From Myxococcales bacterium (GTDB lineage: Bacteria > Myxococcota > Myxococcia > Myxococcales > JAKAPL01), in the NCBI GenBank assembly GCA_021783235.1, contig JAJXUD010000035.1, positions 1 to 46,365 on the forward strand: DNA of 46,365 bases, written 5' to 3'. Positions 1-9,261 of this stretch are shown piece after piece. The notes under the pieces were generated by a model. It saw only the letters and a list, made by a program, of their open reading frames with translations, ran no database searches and was not told the DNA's origin. Position 1 is the stretch's first letter. Every line of letters begins with the position of its first letter. The translations under genes were made by a program, and so were the position numbers.

Positions 1-229
1 CGCTGATCGATCGAGTGAGGCCGCTGATCGGCCGACTCTCGCCGCTGATCGGTCGAGCATGACCCCACCATCGACCGACTCTGCCCGCTGATCGATCGAG
101 TGAGGCCGCTGATCGGCCGACTCTCGCCGCTGATCGGTCGAGCATGACCCCACCATCGACCGACTCTGCCCGCTGATCGATCGAGTGAGGCCGCTGATCG
201 GCCGACTCTCGCGGCTGATCGGTCGAGCC
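1..229. repeat. 85-bp tandem repeat, about 2.7 copies
   Basis: Units begin at 1, 86 and 171; the first two are identical by eye and the third diverges after about 59 bases (near 211 and 229). Each unit is itself built of 21-22-base sub-repeats starting with CGCTGATCGRYCGA (positions 1, 22, 43), with a decayed fourth one. The period of 85 is not a multiple of three and frames are broken by stops, so this is not coding. The array runs off the window edge, so its full length is unknown. It lies just after the end of the cobalamin operon. Confidence 0.9.
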
Positions 230-260
230 CCACCCGCTTCCCCGGGACGGACGACGGCTC

Positions 261-1115
261 TCACTCGATCGACGCGCCTTCCTCTGCCAGGGCCGCCGGG
301 ATCCCCGTGCGGTAAGAGGGGTGGATCGACGTGAGCCCGAGCAGCAGCCGCGCAGCCGCGCCGTCGACGCGCCTGCCTCGCGCCTCGCCCGGCGTGGCCT
401 CGCAGGAGGCGGACGCAGGGAGCCCGGGCAGCCCGAGTCCTTCGCAGTACGCCGCGACCTCGCGCGCGGGCGCGGGCAGCTCGTCCGCGACCGGTTGGGC
501 GCCGACCGCCTCGCAGAGAAGCGCCGCCTCGGCGAGGGCCGCGAGGTCGTCCACGTAGACGCGCGACACCACCCGATCGAGGTCGCGCACCCTCCCGAGT
601 TCGCCGCGCCGCAGCGCCACGTGCAGGCCGCGCCACGGGCCGTAGATGGCCGCGGACCGAAGGACGAGCGTCCGCCACGGGCCGTCGGCCGCCAGCCGCT
701 CCGCCTCGAGCCGTCGCCGGCCGACCTCGTCCTCTGGCGCCGCCGGCGTCCGCGCGTCGACGATCGACGCGCGGCCGTAGACACGGGTCGACGAGAGGTA
801 GACCAGCCGCGACAGGCGCTGGCCCAGGGCGCGAAGGAGCCGGGCCATCGCGTCCTCCCTCCCGGAGCCCGCGGCGAGCGGCGGCAGCGCGTACAGCAGC
901 CGCAGCTCCTCCTCGGTCGCGGTGAGCCGCGCAAGCTCGAGCGGCGCGCTCGTCCCCGAGAGGTCCATGGCCGCGACCTGCGCGCCTCGTCGCGCGACGG
1001 CCGCCATCCCCTCCGCCTCGCGCGCCAGCGCGAGGACGCGCTCCCCCCTCGCGAGCAGCCGCCGCGCGACCCGGCCGCCGGTGTAGCCCGCCCCGATGAC
1101 GAGAAAGAGCGCCAC
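261..1115 (-). CDS. NAD(P)-dependent epimerase/dehydratase-like SDR protein (YeeZ-type)
   Basis: 284 aa from a GTG start. The N-terminus carries the Rossmann dinucleotide loop GAGYTGGR at residues 8-15. The usual active-site tyrosine region reads YLSSTRVYGRAS, so the lysine of the YxxxK motif is absent, as in atypical SDR proteins. It is the last gene of the cobalamin operon, 67 bases after cobS; AGGAGG lies very close to the GTG, so the exact start is uncertain. Substrate is unknown. Because no precorrin-6 reductase is visible in the cluster, a role in corrin reduction is conceivable, but the fold is not that of CbiJ/CobK. Confidence 0.75.
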   Translation of the reverse strand: MALFLVIGAGYTGGRVARRLLARGERVLALAREAEGMAAVARRGAQVAAMDLSGTSAPLELARLTATEEELRLLYALPPLAAGSGREDAMARLLRALGQRLSRLVYLSSTRVYGRASIVDARTPAAPEDEVGRRRLEAERLAADGPWRTLVLRSAAIYGPWRGLHVALRRGELGRVRDLDRVVSRVYVDDLAALAEAALLCEAVGAQPVADELPAPAREVAAYCEGLGLPGLPASASCEATPGEARGRRVDGAAARLLLGLTSIHPSYRTGIPAALAEEGASIE

Positions 1116-1182
1116 CTCCTCACCTAGGGGCGCGCCGCGCGGCGCGGGCGAACGCGATCCGCCGGCGACGGTCCGGGACGGG

Positions 1183-1929
1183 TCACCGCCCGCCCCAGCC
1201 CGGCCCCAGATAGCAGCAGAGGCTCGCGACCTCGCAGAGGCACACCGCGAGTCCCAGCGTGTCGCCGGTGTAGCCGCCGAGCCGCGAGCGCAGCCACGAG
1301 GCCACGACCGCGGAGACGACCACGACCGCGAGGAGGGCGTGCGCGGCGGGGGAGCCGCCGGCCGCGACCAGGAGCAGCGGCAGCAGCGCCCCGGCGAGCA
1401 GCGCGCTGGTGCCGACGCGCCCCGCGTGCGCCGACGCGATCCCTCCCGGCCGGGCGTAGTCGAGGTACCTCATGATGGGAAGCGCGCCGAACCGCGAGAG
1501 GCCGCCCGCGACCAGCAAGGCGGCCGGCAAGCTCGGGCGCGGGATGGCCTGGTAGAGCGCGAAGCGCGCGAGCAGGAGGAGCGTGAGGCCCGCGCCGCCG
1601 AAGCTGCCGATCCGGCTGTCCTTCATGATCTCGAGCGCGCGCTCCCGGGTGAGGCCGCCTCCGAGCCCGTCGAGCGCGTCCGCGAGGCCGTCCTCGTGAA
1701 AGGCCCCGGTGACGCACATCGTCACCGCGGTGATCGCGACGGCCAACACCGGCGCCGGGAGAAGCGGCAAGAGCCGCGCGAGCGACGCCCCGATGGCGCC
1801 GACCGAGAGCCCCACCGCGGGGTAGAACGCGCTGGCCGCGGCGACCTCGCGCTCGCCGGGCGGCACGCGACGCGCCACCGGGATGCGCGTGAGGAAGGAG
1901 ACGGCGACGGCGTAGCGGCGCAGCGGCAT
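1183..1929 (-). CDS. cobS: Adenosylcobinamide-GDP ribazoletransferase (cobalamin synthase)
   Basis: 248 aa polytopic membrane protein that joins adenosylcobinamide-GDP to alpha-ribazole (phosphate) in the last step of cobalamin assembly. The family signature with acidic residues is visible as GAFHEDGLADALDGLGGG near residue 75, followed by KDSRIGSFG. Several alanine/leucine-rich membrane segments follow. The ATG overlaps the cobC stop as TGATG, suggesting coupled translation. Length fits the usual 240-260 aa. Confidence 0.95.
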   Translation of the reverse strand: MPLRRYAVAVSFLTRIPVARRVPPGEREVAAASAFYPAVGLSVGAIGASLARLLPLLPAPVLAVAITAVTMCVTGAFHEDGLADALDGLGGGLTRERALEIMKDSRIGSFGGAGLTLLLLARFALYQAIPRPSLPAALLVAGGLSRFGALPIMRYLDYARPGGIASAHAGRVGTSALLAGALLPLLLVAAGGSPAAHALLAVVVVSAVVASWLRSRLGGYTGDTLGLAVCLCEVASLCCYLGPGWGGR

Positions 1930-2519
1930 CACGAAGGCCTCTCCGGGACGAGGTTCAAGAGGCGCAACGTCGCGCCTCCCCCCCACCACTCGACGAGCGA
2001 CGCGGATCCCGGGTCGACGCCCAGCTTGTGCAGGTCGGCGAGCGGCATCCCGAGGACGTCGAGCAACAGGAGCCGGATCGGCCCCCCGTGCGCGACGAGC
2101 GCGGCCACCTCCCCCTCCGTCTGCGCCCGAAGCGTGGCGAGCCCCGCGCGGACGCGCCGGGCGAGGTCTGCGAGCCGCTCGCCACCGGGGGCCGCCGCCT
2201 CGGCCGGCCGCTCGACGAAGGCCGTGAAGGCCTGCCGGTCGAGCGCCTCGCATTCGCTCGCGCTCAGTCCGTCGAAGCGCCCGAAGTCCAGCTCGCGGAA
2301 CGCCGGGCTCACGCGCGGCGACGCGGCGAACGCGAGCTCCGCCGTCTCCCGCGCGCGCAGCAGGTCGCTCGACCAGACGGGAATCCCGCGCGGCAGCAGG
2401 GAGGCGAGCGCGCGCGCCTGCTCCCGCCCCCGCTCGGAGAGCGGCGGATCGGCGTGCCCGCAGTAGCGCCGCTCGGCCGTCAGGGCCGTCTCGCCGTGGC
2501 GGACCAGCCAGAGCCTCAT
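1929..2519 (-). CDS. cobC: Alpha-ribazole phosphatase / histidine phosphatase family
   Basis: 196 aa. The N-terminus has the phosphoglycerate-mutase-type motif RHGET with the phospho-accepting His8, and the second catalytic histidine lies in LVAHGGP. The position between bluB and cobS supports removal of the phosphate from alpha-ribazole phosphate or from cobalamin 5'-phosphate. ATG overlaps the bluB stop (TGATG) and its own stop overlaps the cobS start. A general phosphatase role cannot be excluded from sequence, but context is strong. Confidence 0.9.
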   Translation of the reverse strand: MRLWLVRHGETALTAERRYCGHADPPLSERGREQARALASLLPRGIPVWSSDLLRARETAELAFAASPRVSPAFRELDFGRFDGLSASECEALDRQAFTAFVERPAEAAAPGGERLADLARRVRAGLATLRAQTEGEVAALVAHGGPIRLLLLDVLGMPLADLHKLGVDPGSASLVEWWGGGATLRLLNLVPERPS

Positions 2520-3208
2520 CACGCCGCCGCCTCCGTCCAGCTCTCCTCTCGAACGACCTCGCCGAGCGAGAGGCGGCTCGACCAGCCCGCCTCCTCCAGC
2601 ATCGGCGTCCTCCGGAACGCGACCGGGTGGCCGACGCAGAGGTACGCCACCGGCTCGACGCCCGCCGGCAGAGCGAGCTCCGAGCGCAGCACCGCTGGCT
2701 CGACGATGCTGACCCAGCCGACGCCGATGCCCTCGACGCGGGCGGCGAGCCAGAGATTCTCGACCGCGCAGTAGGCGCTCCCACGCAAGGTGTCGGGCTG
2801 CACCGAGGTGCCGAGGACGGCCTCGCCTCGCTCGCGCAGGTCGACCACGACGCACACGTTCAGCGGCGCGTCGACGATGCCCTCCAGCTTGAGCGAGAGG
2901 TACGCCTCGCGCCGCGCGGGCGCGAAGCGCTCTGACTCGACCTCCCGGCAGCGCAAGAAGCTCGCCCGAATGCGCTGGCGCCGGGCGAGGTCGCGGACCA
3001 GGATGAATCGCCAGGGCTGCGAATGGCCGACGCTCGGGGCCCGGTGCGCGGCGCCGAGGATGCGGTCGAGCGTGGCCGCGTCGACGTCGAGGCCGGCGCG
3101 GAAGTGGCGCACGTCGCGCCGGAGCGCGACCGCGTCGTAGAGGGCGCGGCGGTCGGCCTCGGGGAAGGCCTCCGCCGCCTCCGGCGTCAGCCAGGGCTCC
3201 CCCATCAT
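2519..3208 (-). CDS. bluB: 5,6-dimethylbenzimidazole synthase (BluB)
   Basis: 229 aa nitroreductase-fold flavoprotein. BluB uses reduced FMN and O2 to fragment FMN into dimethylbenzimidazole, the lower ligand of B12. Visible family features are RRDVRHFR near residue 30, the APSVGHSQPWRF block near residues 55-66, and a C-terminal half with GWVSIV and CVGHP. It starts with two consecutive ATG codons; the first overlaps the cbiP stop as ATGA. An oxygen-requiring enzyme inside an oxygen-independent corrin pathway is notable. Confidence 0.93.
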   Translation of the reverse strand: MMGEPWLTPEAAEAFPEADRRALYDAVALRRDVRHFRAGLDVDAATLDRILGAAHRAPSVGHSQPWRFILVRDLARRQRIRASFLRCREVESERFAPARREAYLSLKLEGIVDAPLNVCVVVDLRERGEAVLGTSVQPDTLRGSAYCAVENLWLAARVEGIGVGWVSIVEPAVLRSELALPAGVEPVAYLCVGHPVAFRRTPMLEEAGWSSRLSLGEVVREESWTEAAA

Positions 3209-4689
3209 CGCGCCACCCCGGCGAGCCCGTCGACGTGAGCCATGTCCAGCGCGCTCTCGAAATGGTCTGCCAGCGCCTCGTAGGGGTCGGCCCCCGCGGC
3301 CGCCTGGCGGCCCGCGCCGAGCGAGAAGAGCAGCGCCGCGCGGAGGGCCTCGTTCTCGAACAGCCCGTGAACGAGCGTCCCCGCCACCGGCGCGTCCCGG
3401 GCAACGGCCCCCTCGGCCTCGGCGCAGCTTCGCCCGCCCCGGCGGACGACGGTCCCGAAGGGCCGCGCCCCCGCCGCGACCTCGACCCGGCCGCAGTGGA
3501 TCTCGTAACCATGAAGCCGCGCGCCGCCCGCGGCCGCGAGCAACGGGAGCCCCTCCCCGAGCCGCAGCTCCACCGGCGAGGTCACCTTCTCGCGCCCGAA
3601 GCGCGTGACCACGGGCAACAGCCCGAGCCCCGGCGCGTCGGCCTCGCGCGACTCGACCCCCTCCGGGTCGAGGATCCGCTCGCCGAGCATCTGGAAGCCG
3701 CCGCAGATGCCGAAGAGCGGCCCTCCCAGGGCGACGTGGCGCATGATCTCGCCCGCGAACCCGCTCCGCCGCAGCCAGGCGAGGTCGCTCGCGGTGCACT
3801 TCGTCCCCGGCAGCACCACGAGCGAGGCGCCCCGCAGCGCCTCCGGCCGGTCGACCCACTCGACCTCCACCCCCGGCTCGCGCGCCAGCGGCTCCAGCTC
3901 GTCGAAGTTCGAGAGCCGCGGCAGGCGCACCACCGCGAGGCGCACCCCGCCCCCGCCACGCGAGCGCACGTCCAGGGAGTCCTCGCTCGCAATCCCGGTG
4001 TCGCCCATGTGGGGCACCACCCCCGCCACTCGGATCCCGCAGCGTCGTTCGAGGAACTGCACGCCCCCCTCGAACAGCCGCGGATCCCCGCGGAACTTGT
4101 TCACGACCAGCGCCCGGACCCGCGCGCGCTCCCCGGGCTCGAGCAGCTCGAGCGTCCCGACGATCGCGGCCAGCGCCCCTCCCCGTTCGATGTCGGTGAC
4201 GAGGACCACCGGCGCGTCGGCGCGCTCCGCGACCCACATGTTCACGAGGTCCCGGTCCTTCAGGTTCACCTCGGCCGGGCTGCCGGCGCCCTCGATGACG
4301 ACGAGATCGAAGTCGCTGCGCAGCCGATCGAGCGCGCCCCCCACGACCTCGCGCAGATCGAGCTTTTTTTCGTGGTAGTCGCCGAAGTGCATGCTGCCGA
4401 CCGCCCGGCCCATCACGATGACCTGGGAGCGCGCGCTGGTCTCGGGCTTGAGCAGGATGGGGTTCATCTCGGCGCGCGGCGCGACGCGAGCGGCCTCCGC
4501 CTGCGCGAGCTGGGCCCGGCCGATCTCGGCGCCGTCGGCCGTGACCCCCGAGTTGAGCGCCATGTTCTGGGCCTTGAAGGGCGCGACCTTCAGGCCGCGC
4601 CTCGCGTAGATCCGGCAGAGCGCCGTCACGAGCAGGCTCTTGCCCACGCTCGAGGCGGTGCCCTGCACCATCAACGTCCGACCCGTCAT
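3205..4689 (-). CDS. cbiP: Cobyric acid synthase (glutamine-hydrolysing)
   Basis: 494 aa, the normal family length. It amidates four side chains of adenosylcobyrinic acid a,c-diamide. The N-terminal dethiobiotin-synthetase-like domain has the P-loop GTASSVGKS (residues 10-18). The C-terminal class I glutamine amidotransferase domain has the nucleophile Cys329 in GICGGFQMLG and a late VHGLFEN. It sits between cobD and bluB, with ATGA overlaps on both sides. Confidence 0.96.
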   Translation of the reverse strand: MTGRTLMVQGTASSVGKSLLVTALCRIYARRGLKVAPFKAQNMALNSGVTADGAEIGRAQLAQAEAARVAPRAEMNPILLKPETSARSQVIVMGRAVGSMHFGDYHEKKLDLREVVGGALDRLRSDFDLVVIEGAGSPAEVNLKDRDLVNMWVAERADAPVVLVTDIERGGALAAIVGTLELLEPGERARVRALVVNKFRGDPRLFEGGVQFLERRCGIRVAGVVPHMGDTGIASEDSLDVRSRGGGGVRLAVVRLPRLSNFDELEPLAREPGVEVEWVDRPEALRGASLVVLPGTKCTASDLAWLRRSGFAGEIMRHVALGGPLFGICGGFQMLGERILDPEGVESREADAPGLGLLPVVTRFGREKVTSPVELRLGEGLPLLAAAGGARLHGYEIHCGRVEVAAGARPFGTVVRRGGRSCAEAEGAVARDAPVAGTLVHGLFENEALRAALLFSLGAGRQAAAGADPYEALADHFESALDMAHVDGLAGVAR

Positions 4690-5729
4690 GCCGCCTCCAT
4701 CGATTGCTCCCAGGCGCGCCCGAGGATCGCCTGCTCCGGCTCCGGGCGCACGCCCACCCGGACGTGCCCCGGCAGGCCGAAGCTCGTGCAGTCCCGCACC
4801 CGGACCCCACGCGCGAAGAGCGCCTGCGCGAAGGGCCGGGCGGACCGGACGCGGCAGAGCACGAAGGGCCCTCCCGACGCCTCGATGCGCGCACCCGCGG
4901 CCGAGAGCCGCGCTAAGAGGGCTTCGCGCAGCCGGGCGACCTCGGCCCGGCCGGCGGCCAGCGCGTCACCCTCGCCGAGCGCCGCGATGGCCGCGGCGCT
5001 CGCGGGGGCGGAGACGTTCCAGGGCGGCAGCGCGCGGCGCACCGCCTCGGCGATCGGGGCCGCGGCGAGGAGGTATCCGGCCCGGAGGCCCGGGAGCGCG
5101 AAGACCTTGGTGAGCGAGCGCAGCAGCGCGACGTTCCCCGCGGGTGCCAAGGGCGAGAGGCCATCGAACATCGGCAGGTACGCCTCGTCGACGACCACGA
5201 GCGCGCCCGGCAGGGACGAGGCGAGTCCCGCGACGACCGCCCCGTCGAGGGCGCTGAGGCAGGGGCTGCTCGGGCGGCAGACGAAGACCAGGGACGGCGA
5301 GGCGCGCCGCGCGGCGGCGAGGATCTCCTCCGGCGCCCAGGGGGGCAGCAGGCAGCAGAGCTCGGTGACCTCCGCGCCGCTCGCGCGCGCCGCCTGCGCG
5401 TACTCGCCGAACGCGGGGCCCAGCACCACGACCGAGCGGCCCACTCCCCCGAACGCGCGAGCGGCCGCCCAGATGAGCTCGGTCGATCCGGCGCCCGCGG
5501 CGACCTCCTCCGGCGTCAGCCCGTGGGCGCGCGCGACGCGCTCGCGGAGGGGAAGCGCCGTCGGGTGCGGATAGCGCGTGACGTCGGCGGCGTGCAGCGC
5601 CGCGAGCACCGCCGGGGGCGGCGCGAGCGGCGAGACGCCGGTCGAGAAGTCGAGCAACCCCGGCGGCGCGTCACCGCCGTGGGGCACGGGGGCGAGATCG
5701 CGCAGCTCAGGCCTCGGCGAAGGGTGCAT
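4686..5729 (-). CDS. cobD: Threonine-phosphate decarboxylase (PLP enzyme)
   Basis: 347 aa class I/II aminotransferase-fold enzyme that makes (R)-1-amino-2-propanol O-2-phosphate for the aminopropanol arm. The PLP lysine is Lys208 in [15 protein letters not shown], and the DEAY aspartate (181) binds the pyridine nitrogen. The first about 22 residues overlap the end of cbiB, and its stop overlaps the cbiP start. No separate L-threonine kinase (PduX type) was found in the window. Confidence 0.93.
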   Translation of the reverse strand: MHPSPRPELRDLAPVPHGGDAPPGLLDFSTGVSPLAPPPAVLAALHAADVTRYPHPTALPLRERVARAHGLTPEEVAAGAGSTELIWAAARAFGGVGRSVVVLGPAFGEYAQAARASGAEVTELCCLLPPWAPEEILAAARRASPSLVFVCRPSSPCLSALDGAVVAGLASSLPGALVVVDEAYLPMFDGLSPLAPAGNVALLRSLTKVFALPGLRAGYLLAAAPIAEAVRRALPPWNVSAPASAAAIAALGEGDALAAGRAEVARLREALLARLSAAGARIEASGGPFVLCRVRSARPFAQALFARGVRVRDCTSFGLPGHVRVGVRPEPEQAILGRAWEQSMEAA

Positions 5730-6651
5730 GGAGGACTCCCAGCCACGCGAGGGCGATCGCGGCCGCGATCGCGCAGGTCACCCAGAGCAGCGCCACCGCG
5801 CGGCCGACCTCGGCGCCGCCCGGCTCGACGCCGCGGCCGAGCCGATAGTGGCCCACCTTCTCGAGCCGGACGCCGAGCGCGCCCGCCATCGCCGCCATGG
5901 GCCGACCGGCGTTCGGGCTCTCCGTGAGCGCGCCGTCGCGCCACCAGCCGCGCAGCGCGCCACGCCCCGAGGCGCGGCAGAGCCAGGCCGCGGGCACGAG
6001 GAGCGCGGCGGTGAGCCGGGCGGGCGCGAGGTTCGCGAGGTCGTCGAGCCGGGCGCCCGCCTTGCCGAGCCACTCGGTGTCGCCGCCCCGGTAGCCGACG
6101 AGCGCGTCGAGCGTGTTCGCGGCCCGATAGGCCAGCGCTCCGGGCAGCCCGAACAGCACGAAGTAGAAGAGCGGCGCGACGAAGGAGTCGGAGGCATTCT
6201 CGGCGACGGACTCGACCGCCGCGGCCGCGAGGAGGGGCGCGCCGAGCCGCGAGGTGTCCCGCGACACGAGGCTGCGCAGCCCGCTTCGAGCGCCTTCGAG
6301 ATCGCCGCGCGCGAGCGCCTCCCCCACGGCGAGCGCGGCCTCGGCGAGGGCCCGCACGGCGAAGCCGCACTTGAGCAGGTAGATCTCGACGCCGAGGCGC
6401 ACAAGGGGCCAGGGCGCGAGCGCGTGCAGGAGGAGCCACGCGCCCCCCCCGAAGAGGAGCGGGCCCGAACCGGCCATGAGCAGGCCCCAGGCGAAGGCGC
6501 CCGAGCGCGAGACCGGCGCGAGCCGGCGCAGCGCGCGCTGGAGGCGCCCCATCCAGACGACCGGGTGGAGGGCCACCGGCGGCTCGCCGATCGCGAGGTC
6601 GACGGCGAGCGCACCCAGGAGGACGACCGCCGCGTGGACGCCCGGACTCAT
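5707..6651 (-). CDS. cbiB: Adenosylcobinamide-phosphate synthase (membrane)
   Basis: 314 aa membrane protein that attaches the aminopropanol phosphate to cobyric acid. The N-terminus has the characteristic [18 protein letters not shown] block (residues about 18-35), and [13 protein letters not shown] and [14 protein letters not shown] follow, all typical of CbiB/CobD. Several hydrophobic segments are visible. It overlaps cobU by ATGA and cobD by 23 bases. Confidence 0.96.
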   Translation of the reverse strand: MSPGVHAAVVLLGALAVDLAIGEPPVALHPVVWMGRLQRALRRLAPVSRSGAFAWGLLMAGSGPLLFGGGAWLLLHALAPWPLVRLGVEIYLLKCGFAVRALAEAALAVGEALARGDLEGARSGLRSLVSRDTSRLGAPLLAAAAVESVAENASDSFVAPLFYFVLFGLPGALAYRAANTLDALVGYRGGDTEWLGKAGARLDDLANLAPARLTAALLVPAAWLCRASGRGALRGWWRDGALTESPNAGRPMAAMAGALGVRLEKVGHYRLGRGVEPGGAEVGRAVALLWVTCAIAAAIALAWLGVLHAPFAEA

Positions 6652-7196
6652 GGCGCGTCTCCCCCAGAGAGCGCGCTCGGCTTCAGGCGGAGGATGAGCC
6701 CCATCGTCCCGAGGTAGACCTCGTCGGCCGCCGCGGCGACGAGCTGGTTGGCGCGTCCGGCCAGGTCGCGAAACGCGCGCCCCAGCGGAGTCTCGGGCAC
6801 GACGCCCATGCCCACCTCGTTCGTCACGATCCAGGTCGTCGCGCGCGCTGCGCGCGCCGCGCCGATCAGCCGCTCGACCTCCGCGAGGATCGAGGGCGCG
6901 GGGCGGCCCGCGAGCAGCAGGTTCGAGATCCAGAGCGTGAGGCAGTCGACGACGATCGCGGCCGCGCCGGAGCTCGCGACGCTCGAGCAGACGTCGAGCG
7001 GCTCCTCGAGCGTCGTGAACGCGTCGCCCCGCTCCGCGCGATGCCGCGCGGCTCGCTCCCGCATCTCGTCGTCGAGCGCCTCCGCGGTCGCGATGAAGAC
7101 CCGCGGGCCCAAGACGCGCCGCTGGGCAGCCTCGAGCGCGAAGCGGCTCTTCCCGGAGCGCGCCCCGCCCCCCACGACCACGAGGCGCCCGCTCAC
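6648..7196 (-). CDS. cobU: Adenosylcobinamide kinase / adenosylcobinamide-phosphate guanylyltransferase
   Basis: 182 aa, normal length. The P-loop GGGARSGKS is at residues 9-17, and the histidine region ARHRAERGD fits the guanylylated His of the family. [28 protein letters not shown] is a strong family block (split here only by reading: the NEVG and GR.NQ elements). A GTG start overlaps the cbiZ stop as GTGA. It activates cobinamide for nucleotide-loop assembly. Confidence 0.95.
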   Translation of the reverse strand: MSGRLVVVGGGARSGKSRFALEAAQRRVLGPRVFIATAEALDDEMRERAARHRAERGDAFTTLEEPLDVCSSVASSGAAAIVVDCLTLWISNLLLAGRPAPSILAEVERLIGAARAARATTWIVTNEVGMGVVPETPLGRAFRDLAGRANQLVAAAADEVYLGTMGLILRLKPSALSGGDAP

Positions 7197-7879
7197 CGCC
7201 GCCCCTCCCGCTCCGAGAGCCACCGCCGCGCCCCGCGCCCGGTGGCCTCGCGCACCGCCGCGCCGATCGCCGCCCCGAGCGCCGTGTGCTTGCCGGCGTA
7301 GCGAGCGCCTCCGGGCCCCTCTGGCGCCACGACCACGATGCAGTCGGTCCCGGTTCCGGTGGCGGGGCGGAGCGAGCGGCTGCTGCGCACGCGCAGCTCC
7401 ATCAGCGCCGCGGTCCGCGCCTCGCTCGCGAGCGCCACGGCCTCCACGAGCGCGCCCTCGGAGAGCGGACGGGCGAGCTGCACGAGCAGGTTGATGGTGC
7501 CGACGCGCCGGCCCACCGGTGGGTCCCCGGCGGCGAGCGCGTTGCCGAGCCCCACGGTCGCGACGCAGCGCGCCCGCTCCCGCCCGTCGCCCAGCACCAC
7601 GTCGGAGAAGGTCGAGAGGTCGCGCGCGGTGAGAAGACCGACCGCGCCGTCGAGCCCCTCCGCCGCGAGCGCCCCCCGCAGGAGCGCCTCGGGGTCGACG
7701 TCCGGCCCCAGCTCGGCGTCGTCGACCTGCCGCCAGACGACGGCGTTCGCTCTGCCCCGCCCTCCACCGACGACCGCCCAGGAGAGCGTCGCGTGCGGGC
7801 GGGTGAAGCGCACCACCATGAGGCGGCCTCCCGCGCGCAGCTCGGGGCCGGCGGCATCGGCGAGCGCGAGCGCCCTCAC
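7193..7879 (-). CDS. cbiZ: Adenosylcobinamide amidohydrolase (CbiZ)
   Basis: 228 aa if the GTG at 7879, which overlaps the cbiA stop as GTGA, is used; an internal ATG at about 7821 would trim the N-terminus. CbiZ cleaves the aminopropanol arm from adenosylcobinamide so that cobyric acid can re-enter assembly. Family blocks include [21 protein letters not shown], seen as GTIN and SEGAL elements, [11 protein letters not shown] and a KHTALG motif near the C-terminus. Its presence together with cobU points to salvage of incomplete or wrong-base corrinoids as well as synthesis. Confidence 0.9.
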   Translation of the reverse strand: MRALALADAAGPELRAGGRLMVVRFTRPHATLSWAVVGGGRGRANAVVWRQVDDAELGPDVDPEALLRGALAAEGLDGAVGLLTARDLSTFSDVVLGDGRERARCVATVGLGNALAAGDPPVGRRVGTINLLVQLARPLSEGALVEAVALASEARTAALMELRVRSSRSLRPATGTGTDCIVVVAPEGPGGARYAGKHTALGAAIGAAVREATGRGARRWLSEREGRR

Positions 7880-9261
7880 GAACCAGCCCCGAAGCGGACG
7901 CACGCGGCGACGAGCCCCTCGGCGATCCGGGGATTCGAGGCCCAGTGCGCATGCACGTAAGACGCCAGCACGCTCCCCCCGCCGTATCCCTCGGCCTGCA
8001 CCTCCCCGCCGCGCCGCTTGCGCACGCGGTAGGAGAGCTCGACCTCCGGCGCGCCCTCGAGGCGCGAGTACCTGAACTGATGCCCGCGAAAGCGCAGTCC
8101 CGCCTCGCCGAGAATCGATCGACGAGTGGTCTCGACCTCGACGTACCCGAGCGCCTGGAGCCTCTCTGCCATCGCCGCGACGCCGGGCAGCAGCCCGACC
8201 ATCGGGTGCTCGCGGCCGTCGAGCGTGCGGATGGCCTGCGCGAGAAACATGAGCCCCCCGCACTCCGCGTAGACGGGGCCGCCCTTCGAGGCGAAGTCGC
8301 GGATGGAGGCGCCGAGCGCGCCGTTGCGCGACAGCGGCGCCGCGAAGAGCTCCGGGTAGCCGCCCCCCACGTAGAGGCCATGCGTCTCCTCCGGCAGCGC
8401 CGACGCCGAGAGCGGCGAGAACGGGACGAGCTCCGCCCCCAGCGCCTCCAGCCGTCGCAGGTTGTCCGGGTAGTAGAAGTGAAACGCCTCGTCGCGCGCG
8501 ATCGCGATGCGGCAGCGGCGAGCGCTCGCCCCTGCGTTGCCCTCGACATCGATGGGGAGACTCGGCGCGCTCCGCGCGAGCTCGACGATCGCGTCGAGGT
8601 CGAACCACTCGGTGGCGACCGCTCCCCAGGCCCGCAACCGATCATCGGGAACGACGCTCGCCTCCGCGGTGACGAGCCCGAGGTGCCGCTCCGGGAAGGC
8701 GAGCTCGCCCTCCTCCGGCAATCCGCCCAGCACGGTCACCGCGCCGCGCGAGGCGCGCCCGAGGAGCTCGAGGTGCGATCGGCTGCCGACGCGATTGGCG
8801 ATCGCGCCGGCCACCCGCAGCTCGGGGTCGAAGCGGGCGAGCCCGAGCACGAGTGGCGCGAACGTGCGCGCCATCCCCGAGGCGTCGATCACGAGCACGA
8901 CCGGCGCGCCGAGCCACTTCGCGATCTGCGCCGTCGAGCCCTCGTCCGAGTCGGGCGAGGCGCCGTCGAAGAGCCCCATGACGCCCTCGACGATGGCGAG
9001 GTCGGCGCCCTCGGCCGCTCGCGCGAACGTCTCGCGCACCGCGTCCCGTCCCATCATCCAGCCGTCGAGGTTCTGCGACGGCATCCCGGTCGCTCGCGCG
9101 TGGTAGGTCGGGTCCAGGAAATCGGGCCCGCACTTGAAGGCGGCGACCTCGAGTCCTCGCGCGCGGAAGGCCTCGGCGAGCGCGACCACCGCGGTGGTCT
9201 TGCCCGCCCCGCTGGAGGCGCCGGCCACGACCAGCCGGGGGACGTCGATCGCCCGCGCCAT
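7876..9261 (-). CDS. cbiA: Cobyrinate a,c-diamide synthase
   Basis: 461 aa. It amidates the a and c side chains of cobyrinic acid using ATP and glutamine. The N-terminal P-loop ASSGAGKT covers residues 15-22. KCGPDFLDPTYH at 43-54 is a family hallmark. The amidotransferase cysteine is Cys334 in YAECGGLMFL, with a late SYVHAHW histidine. The start codon overlaps the cobO stop by one base (TGATG). Confidence 0.96.
   Translation of the reverse strand: MARAIDVPRLVVAGASSGAGKTTAVVALAEAFRARGLEVAAFKCGPDFLDPTYHARATGMPSQNLDGWMMGRDAVRETFARAAEGADLAIVEGVMGLFDGASPDSDEGSTAQIAKWLGAPVVLVIDASGMARTFAPLVLGLARFDPELRVAGAIANRVGSRSHLELLGRASRGAVTVLGGLPEEGELAFPERHLGLVTAEASVVPDDRLRAWGAVATEWFDLDAIVELARSAPSLPIDVEGNAGASARRCRIAIARDEAFHFYYPDNLRRLEALGAELVPFSPLSASALPEETHGLYVGGGYPELFAAPLSRNGALGASIRDFASKGGPVYAECGGLMFLAQAIRTLDGREHPMVGLLPGVAAMAERLQALGYVEVETTRRSILGEAGLRFRGHQFRYSRLEGAPEVELSYRVRKRRGGEVQAEGYGGGSVLASYVHAHWASNPRIAEGLVAACVRFGAGS

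Noticed and set aside
261-1115. Annotating the SDR protein as CbiJ/CobK
   Set aside because: The GAGYTGGR SDR loop and overall pattern differ from CbiJ/CobK; only the context is suggestive.
3235-5574. Very long plus-strand open frame opposite cbiP, cobD and others
   Set aside because: Arg/Pro/Ala-rich shadow reading of real minus-strand genes caused by high GC; many similar ones occur across the window.
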